Below are positions 25,318-26,185 of a stretch of 26,185 nt of DNA, in pieces; within the stretch, counting starts at the first letter, position 1, and every line of letters begins with the position of its first letter. The stretch covers positions 1 to 26,185 of IMG/VR virus record IMGVR_UViG_3300028654_000063; one strand, 5' to 3'. This DNA is from a virus. The notes below the pieces were generated by a model that was not told the origin of the DNA, did not search any database, and was given only the letters and a program-made list of their open reading frames with translations. Made by a program: the position numbers and the translations under genes.

Positions 25318-26147
25318 GTAATGTAATTGCATTAACCTATGATAGAAAGCAAGACATATGGTACAACGAAGCCGACTTGCAGGAAATTAGGAATCTTATT
25401 TCAACCACTCCTTTGACAGACATTGAGTTCAGAACCTTTGTCGAGATAGGGCGTGTAACGGGTCTTAACCCGTTTCTACGTGAGCTATGGGCGGTTAAGT
25501 ATGGCGATAAAGCAGCGCAAATATTCATTGGCCGAGATGGCTATAGAATTAGTGCAAGAAGGCATCCTGATTATGAAGCACATCAAGTTGAAGCGGTTTA
25601 TTCGGATGAAAAGTTTAAAATTATTAATGGTGTTATTCATCATGAATGCGGGTTCAGTGAAACTCCTGCAAAGGACAGAAAGCTTTTAGGTGCTTATTGC
25701 AAAGTAAAGAGACGACATGCCAGCGATTGGACTTATGTAAAAGTATCCATGGAAGAATACAACAAGAAACAAAGTGTATGGAATGAAAAGCCTGAAACAA
25801 TGATTAGGAAGGTAGCTGAGGCACAAGCGCTACGCCAAGCGTTCCCTGAAATATTTAACGGAACTTATCATGAAGCTGAGTTAGATCCACCATTAAAAAT
25901 AATTGAAGGAGAAAATAAGGTACAAGAATTAAATGATGTATTAGAACAAAAGGAATTGGAATCCCATGATTACTTGGGAGAAATTGAAAGACTAATTCAA
26001 GAAATAGAGTTGCCGGAAGACCGTTTCGATAAAGCATTAGCATTGTTTAGTGTTAACTCAGTTGAAGAAATGGACGAAGTGCAACAAGAAGTTTTTCTAA
26101 ATATGTTAAAAAAATTAAAATCAAAATCAAGGAATAATAATGTTTAA
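25314..26147 (+). CDS. Bet/RecT-type single-strand annealing protein
   Basis: The 277-aa protein shows the Bet superfamily core: LTDIEFRTFVEIGRVTGLNPFLRELWAVKYGDKAAQIFIGRDGYRISARRHPDY, then CKVKRRHASDWTYVKVSMEEY, then WNEKPETMIRKVAEAQALRQAFPEIFNGTYHEAE. It binds the strand left by the exonuclease and anneals it to a homologous strand; rings and filaments are known in the family. The C-terminal tail is acidic and Lys-rich. The start is coupled to the 57-aa gene (ATGA), and its stop lies eight bases inside the ssb gene. Confidence 0.9.
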   Translation: MSNVIALTYDRKQDIWYNEADLQEIRNLISTTPLTDIEFRTFVEIGRVTGLNPFLRELWAVKYGDKAAQIFIGRDGYRISARRHPDYEAHQVEAVYSDEKFKIINGVIHHECGFSETPAKDRKLLGAYCKVKRRHASDWTYVKVSMEEYNKKQSVWNEKPETMIRKVAEAQALRQAFPEIFNGTYHEAELDPPLKIIEGENKVQELNDVLEQKELESHDYLGEIERLIQEIELPEDRFDKALALFSVNSVEEMDEVQQEVFLNMLKKLKSKSRNNNV

Positions 26148-26185
26148 TAATGCAACTCTGCTTGGACGTATTGGTAAAAAGGAAA
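26140..26185 (+). CDS. ssb: partial single-stranded DNA-binding protein (SSB)
   Basis: The first 15 codons MFNNATLLGRIGKKE fit the start of bacterial and phage SSB (N-x-x-LLGRIGK), after AAGGAATAATA. It begins inside the last codons of the Bet gene and is cut by the window edge. SSB beside an exonuclease and annealing protein is the expected recombination context. The call rests on 15 residues and position. Confidence 0.6.
   Translation, partial: MFNNATLLGRIGKKE

Overview
The window is a dense phage or prophage segment, AT-rich throughout. The head and packaging module resembles podoviruses of the P22/Sf6 type: small terminase, large terminase, portal, scaffold, P22-type coat, gp4-like and gp10-like head-completion proteins, and the start of an ejection-type protein. 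The early module is lambdoid: a Cro-like repressor, O- and P-like replication proteins, and a YqaJ exonuclease, a Bet/RecT annealing protein and an SSB. No integrase, lysis enzyme or host gene is present, so I cannot tell a free phage from a prophage or name the host. A low-GC gammaproteobacterium is the most reasonable guess.

Layout. From about 20.3 kb down to base 1 almost everything is on the minus strand and forms the late operon: a zinc-motif protein, TerS, small genes, then an unusual 3.3 kb insert between TerS and TerL (two structured-RNA zones, a tRNA-Asn, tRNA fragments, a 137-nt tRNA-like RNA, a free-standing HNH nuclease). Next come TerL, portal, ten tightly packed small mostly basic genes, a repeat-containing fibre-like protein, scaffold, coat, a 288-aa structural protein, gp4-like, an endonuclease VII-type homing nuclease, small membrane genes, gp10-like, a 126-aa protein and the partial ejection-type gene. 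A two-gene plus-strand cassette (8624-9322) interrupts the late operon like a moron. From 20.4 to 21.5 kb a plus-strand operon of four small genes has its own promoter and terminator. From 24.19 kb two face-to-face, overlapping promoters share one inverted repeat. Leftward they drive cro-like, small genes, O and P. Rightward they drive recombination genes.

Main observations. (1) Many leaders of the late operon carry a short hairpin whose loop is AAGGAU/AAGGAC/AGGAG, usually the Shine-Dalgarno itself. This is the signature of CsrA/RsmA-type translational control and recurs at more than ten sites. (2) The endonuclease VII-type homing gene has a consensus sigma70 promoter placed so that its own transcript loses half of a hairpin that would hide its ribosome site in read-through RNA. 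(3) Two tandem 47-nt RNA units at 18664-18774 have the same three-way-junction fold with compensatory base changes. (4) A 137-nt tRNA-like RNA has an 8-bp acceptor, a 5-bp T stem and a CCA end. Several genes shorter than 60 codons were also found.
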